In this document: positions 61,727-64,000 of the stretch, piece by piece
Layout of the letters: each line of letters begins with the position of its first letter
Position numbering within the stretch: position 1 is the stretch's first letter
From: Astropecten irregularis
Lineage: Eukaryota; Echinodermata; Asteroidea; Paxillosida; Astropectinidae
NCBI GenBank assembly: GCA_963971285.1
Contig: OZ020247.1
Span: forward strand, 16,326,614-16,390,613
Direction: 5' to 3'
Length of the DNA: 64,000 nt
Notes under the pieces: generated by a model
Told to the model about the DNA's origin: nothing
The model's database searches: none
What the model saw: the letters and a program-made list of their open reading frames with translations, nothing else
Position numbers and translations under genes: made by a program

Positions 61727-63479
61727 GATCGTGTTCAACTTAGGATTGAACAGCGCGCTGTCATATATAATACACATACAGTGTAGCACGTCATAACGTG
61801 ATTTGTAAAACATTGTATATTTCGCTAAGCAGGGCGACTTCAGGGTCAAAAAATCAGATCTATGATCAAGACTGAAAATAAAAAGACATGTGTAATTTTG
61901 TTTTTCCTGAGTTTGCCCCAGAAATGAGCAGGCAGATTTCAAAGATCGTGTTCAAAATATAGGATTGGACAGCGCGCTGTCATATATAATACACATACAG
62001 TGTAGCACGTCATAACGTGATTTGTAAAACATTGCAGATTTCGCTAAGCAGGGCGACTTCAGGTTCAAAAATTCAGATATATGATCTACACTGAAAATAA
62101 AAAGACAAGTGTAATTTTGTTTTTCCCGAATTTTCCCCAGAAATGAGCAGGCAGTTTTCAAAGATCGGGTTCAAAATATAGGATTAGACTGCGTGCTGCC
62201 ATATTATAATACACAAACAGTGTAGCACGTCATAACGTGATTTGTAAATCATTACAGATTTCGCTAAGCAGGGCGACTTCAGGTTCAAAAATTCAGATAT
62301 ATGATCTTCACTGAAAATAAAAAGACACGTGTAATTTTGTTTTTCCTGAAATTTCCCCAGAAATGAGCAGGCAGTTTTCAAAGATCGGGTTCAAAATATA
62401 GGATTAGACTGCGTGCTGTCATATATAATACACATACAGTGTAGCACGTCATAACGTGATTTGTAAAACATTGGAGATTTCGATAAGCAGGGCGACTTCG
62501 GTTTCAAAAATTCAGATATATGATCTTCACCGAAAATAAAAAGACACGTGTCATTTTGTTTTTCCTGAATTTTCCCCAGAAATGAGCAGGCAGTTTTCAA
62601 AGATCGGGTTCAAAATATAGGATTAGACTGCGTGCTGCCATATAATAATACACAAACAGTGTAGCACGTCATAACGTGATTTGTAAAACATTGCAGATTT
62701 CGCTAAGCAGGGCGACTTCAGGTTAAAAAATTCAGATATATGATCTTCACTGAAAATAAAAAGACACGTGTAATTTTGTTTTTCCTGAAATTTCCCCAGA
62801 AATGAGCAGGCAGTTTTCAAAGATCGGGTTCAAAATATAGGATTAGACTGCGTGCTGTCATATATAATACACATACAGTGTAGCACGTCATAACGTGATT
62901 TGTAAAACATTGGAGATTTCGATAAGCAGGGCGACTTCGGGTTCAAAAATTCAGATATATGATCTTCACTGAAAATAAAAAGACAAGTGTAATTTTGTTT
63001 TTCCTGAATTTTCCCCAGAAATGAGCAGGCAGTTTTCAAAGATCGGGTTCAAAATATAGGATTAGACTGCGTGTTGCCATATAATAATACACAAACAGTG
63101 TAGCACGTCATAACGTGATTTGTAAAACATTGCAGATTTCGCTAAGCAGGGCGACTTCAGGTTAAAAAATTCAGATATATGATCTTCACTGAAAATAAAA
63201 AGACACGTGTAATTTTGTTTTTCCTGAATTTTCCCCAGAAATGAGCAGGCAGTTTTCAAAGATCGGGTTCAAAATATAGGATTGAACAGCGCGCTGTCAT
63301 ATATAATACACATACAGTGTTGCACGTCATGACGTGATTGGTAAAACATTGTATATTTCGCTAAGCAGGGCGACTTCAGGGTCAAAAAATCAGATCTATG
63401 ATCTAGACTGAAAATAAAAAGACACGTGTAATTTTGTTTTTCCTGAGTTTGCCCCAGAAATGAGCAGCCAGATGTCAAA
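61727..63479. repeat. Eight short units D(217)-E-A-B-A-B-A-D
   Basis: 62163-63040 forms two 439-bp A-B dimers followed by another A. B units here have 'gatttcgataagcagg'. The final D has 'tgttgcacgtcatgacgtg' and the rare tail 'cagatgtcaaag'. Confidence 0.95.
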
Positions 63480-63906
63480 GATCGTGTTCAAAATATAGGA
63501 TTTGAAAAATCCTCATGCGCTTTAACAATGGTCCCATGCACAAAACTATGGACGAAGGTGTGAACTAGACCGAATCTTACTGACTATGACAAACATAATC
63601 CAGGACCATTTCATGTCACAACTCATTTTTGTCCACGCAGGCTCTACGGGCTTGCCTATAAGCGTGGCATGAGCCAGTCGTCTGGCATAGTCAGTGACAT
63701 ATGGTCAAGCTCCCCGCCTTCTTAATATGGTTTGTACATGGGCTCATTGCTAAAGCGCGTTAGGATTTTTTTAAGGGGATGATTACGCTAGGCAGGGCGA
63801 CTTCGGTTTCAAAAATTCAGATCTATGATCTACACTGAAAATAAAAAGACACGTGTAATTTTGTTTTTCCTGAGTTTGCCCCAGAAATGAGCAGGCAGAT
63901 TCCAAA
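63480..63906. repeat. Long satellite unit, 427-bp form
   Basis: It shares 'cacaaaactatgg' with the unit at 8782 and is followed by F, so the first and last L-F pairs of the window are closely related. Confidence 0.95.
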
Positions 63907-64000
63907 GATCGTGTTCAAAATATAGGATTTGACCGCGCGCTGCCATATATATATAATACACATACAGTGTAGAACGTCATAACATGATATATAAATCATT
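63907..64000. repeat. F unit, partial at window end
   Basis: It starts 'gatcgtgttcaaaatatagg', then 'tttgaccgcgcgctgcc', and is cut by the window edge at 'aaatcatt'. Confidence 0.93.

Larger units (their letters stand above)
1..64000. repeat. Satellite array, about 219-bp unit, with long 427-430-bp variants
   Basis: Direct reading shows the junction motif 'aaagatcg' followed by 'ttcaaaatatagga' recurring every 215-224 bp, or about every 428 bp in long units, across the whole window. All units are in the same orientation except one 64-bp fragment at 55819-55882. About 231 short and 29 long units are present. The core 'cgctaagcagggcgacttc' and the tail around 'gaaaataaaaagacacgtgt' are the most constant parts, while the first 110 bases vary by type. 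The array runs off both ends of the window. Known satellites of this kind mark centromeric or other heterochromatin; that role is inferred here. Confidence 0.98.

Noticed and set aside
61502-61942. Longest minus-strand frame, 146 codons
   Set aside because: It arises from the deletion in the truncated L unit, which joins the foldback insert to satellite sequence in one frame. No domain is recognised and no relative of the same length occurs in intact L units.
1-64000. CRISPR array
   Set aside because: The repeats are about 219 bp, contiguous, and have no unique spacers between short direct repeats. The context is eukaryotic satellite.

Overview
This window is essentially one continuous block of eukaryotic satellite DNA. 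I see no protein-coding gene, tRNA, rRNA or CRISPR array. A unit of about 219 bp, readable from junction to junction at a recurring 'aaagatcg' motif, is repeated head to tail across all 64 kb. I count about 231 short units plus one partial unit at the right edge, and 29 long units of about 427-430 bp. A single unrelated DNA transposon interrupts the array at 2428-3445. The organism cannot be named from the sequence. A large higher-order satellite plus a non-autonomous TA-target transposon argues for a eukaryote, most likely an animal. The array is plausibly centromeric, pericentromeric or other constitutive heterochromatin, which is inference.

Short units fall into six recognisable types. A is 220 bp, with 'gccatattataatacacaaac' and 'attcataaaacatggcag'. 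B is 219 bp, with 'gctgtcatatataat', 'attggag' and 'cttcggg'. C is 219 bp, with 'gtaaaaaccggtattgcatg'. D is 219 bp, with 'tgaacagcgcgctgtc', 'attgtatattt' and 'agatctatgatct'. E is 219 bp, with 'tggacagcgcgctgtc' and 'attgcag'. F is 223 bp, with 'ttgaccgcgcgctgcc', an expanded (ta)n tract and 'gtagaacgtcataacatg'. Primes below mark small-deletion variants and two letters mark mosaics. The right half of the unit is much more conserved than the left half.

The long (L) units keep the conserved right half. In them about 90-110 bp of the left half is replaced by about 270 bp of foreign DNA that is a nearly full-length imperfect palindrome, which looks like a foldback or MITE-type element captured by the satellite and amplified with it. 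Two L subfamilies exist. The 427-bp form is always followed by an F unit; the 429/430-bp form is followed by an A or B unit in every copy.

Layout: 1-848 two adjacent L units; 849-3623 A/B units with the transposon; 3624-8781 short units including a 1750-bp tandem duplication; 8782-14225 three copies of an L-A-B-E block; 15098-21617 a 3260-bp twelve-unit duplication; 21618-23419 L units and A-rich units; 23420-31532 a run of 37 units with no L, carrying three copies of a 1754-bp block; 31533-40933 mixed, including a 658-bp trimer repeat; 40934 to about 50116 a 4592-bp duplication; 50337-53178 local expansions; 54058-59469 a duplicated block of about 1746 bp, one copy ending in an inverted fragment; 59470-64000 A/E dimers, a deleted L unit and a final L-F pair. 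All comparisons were made by eye; no alignment was computed. The many short minus-strand reading frames in the units start at TTG or GTG and are a by-product of the repeat.
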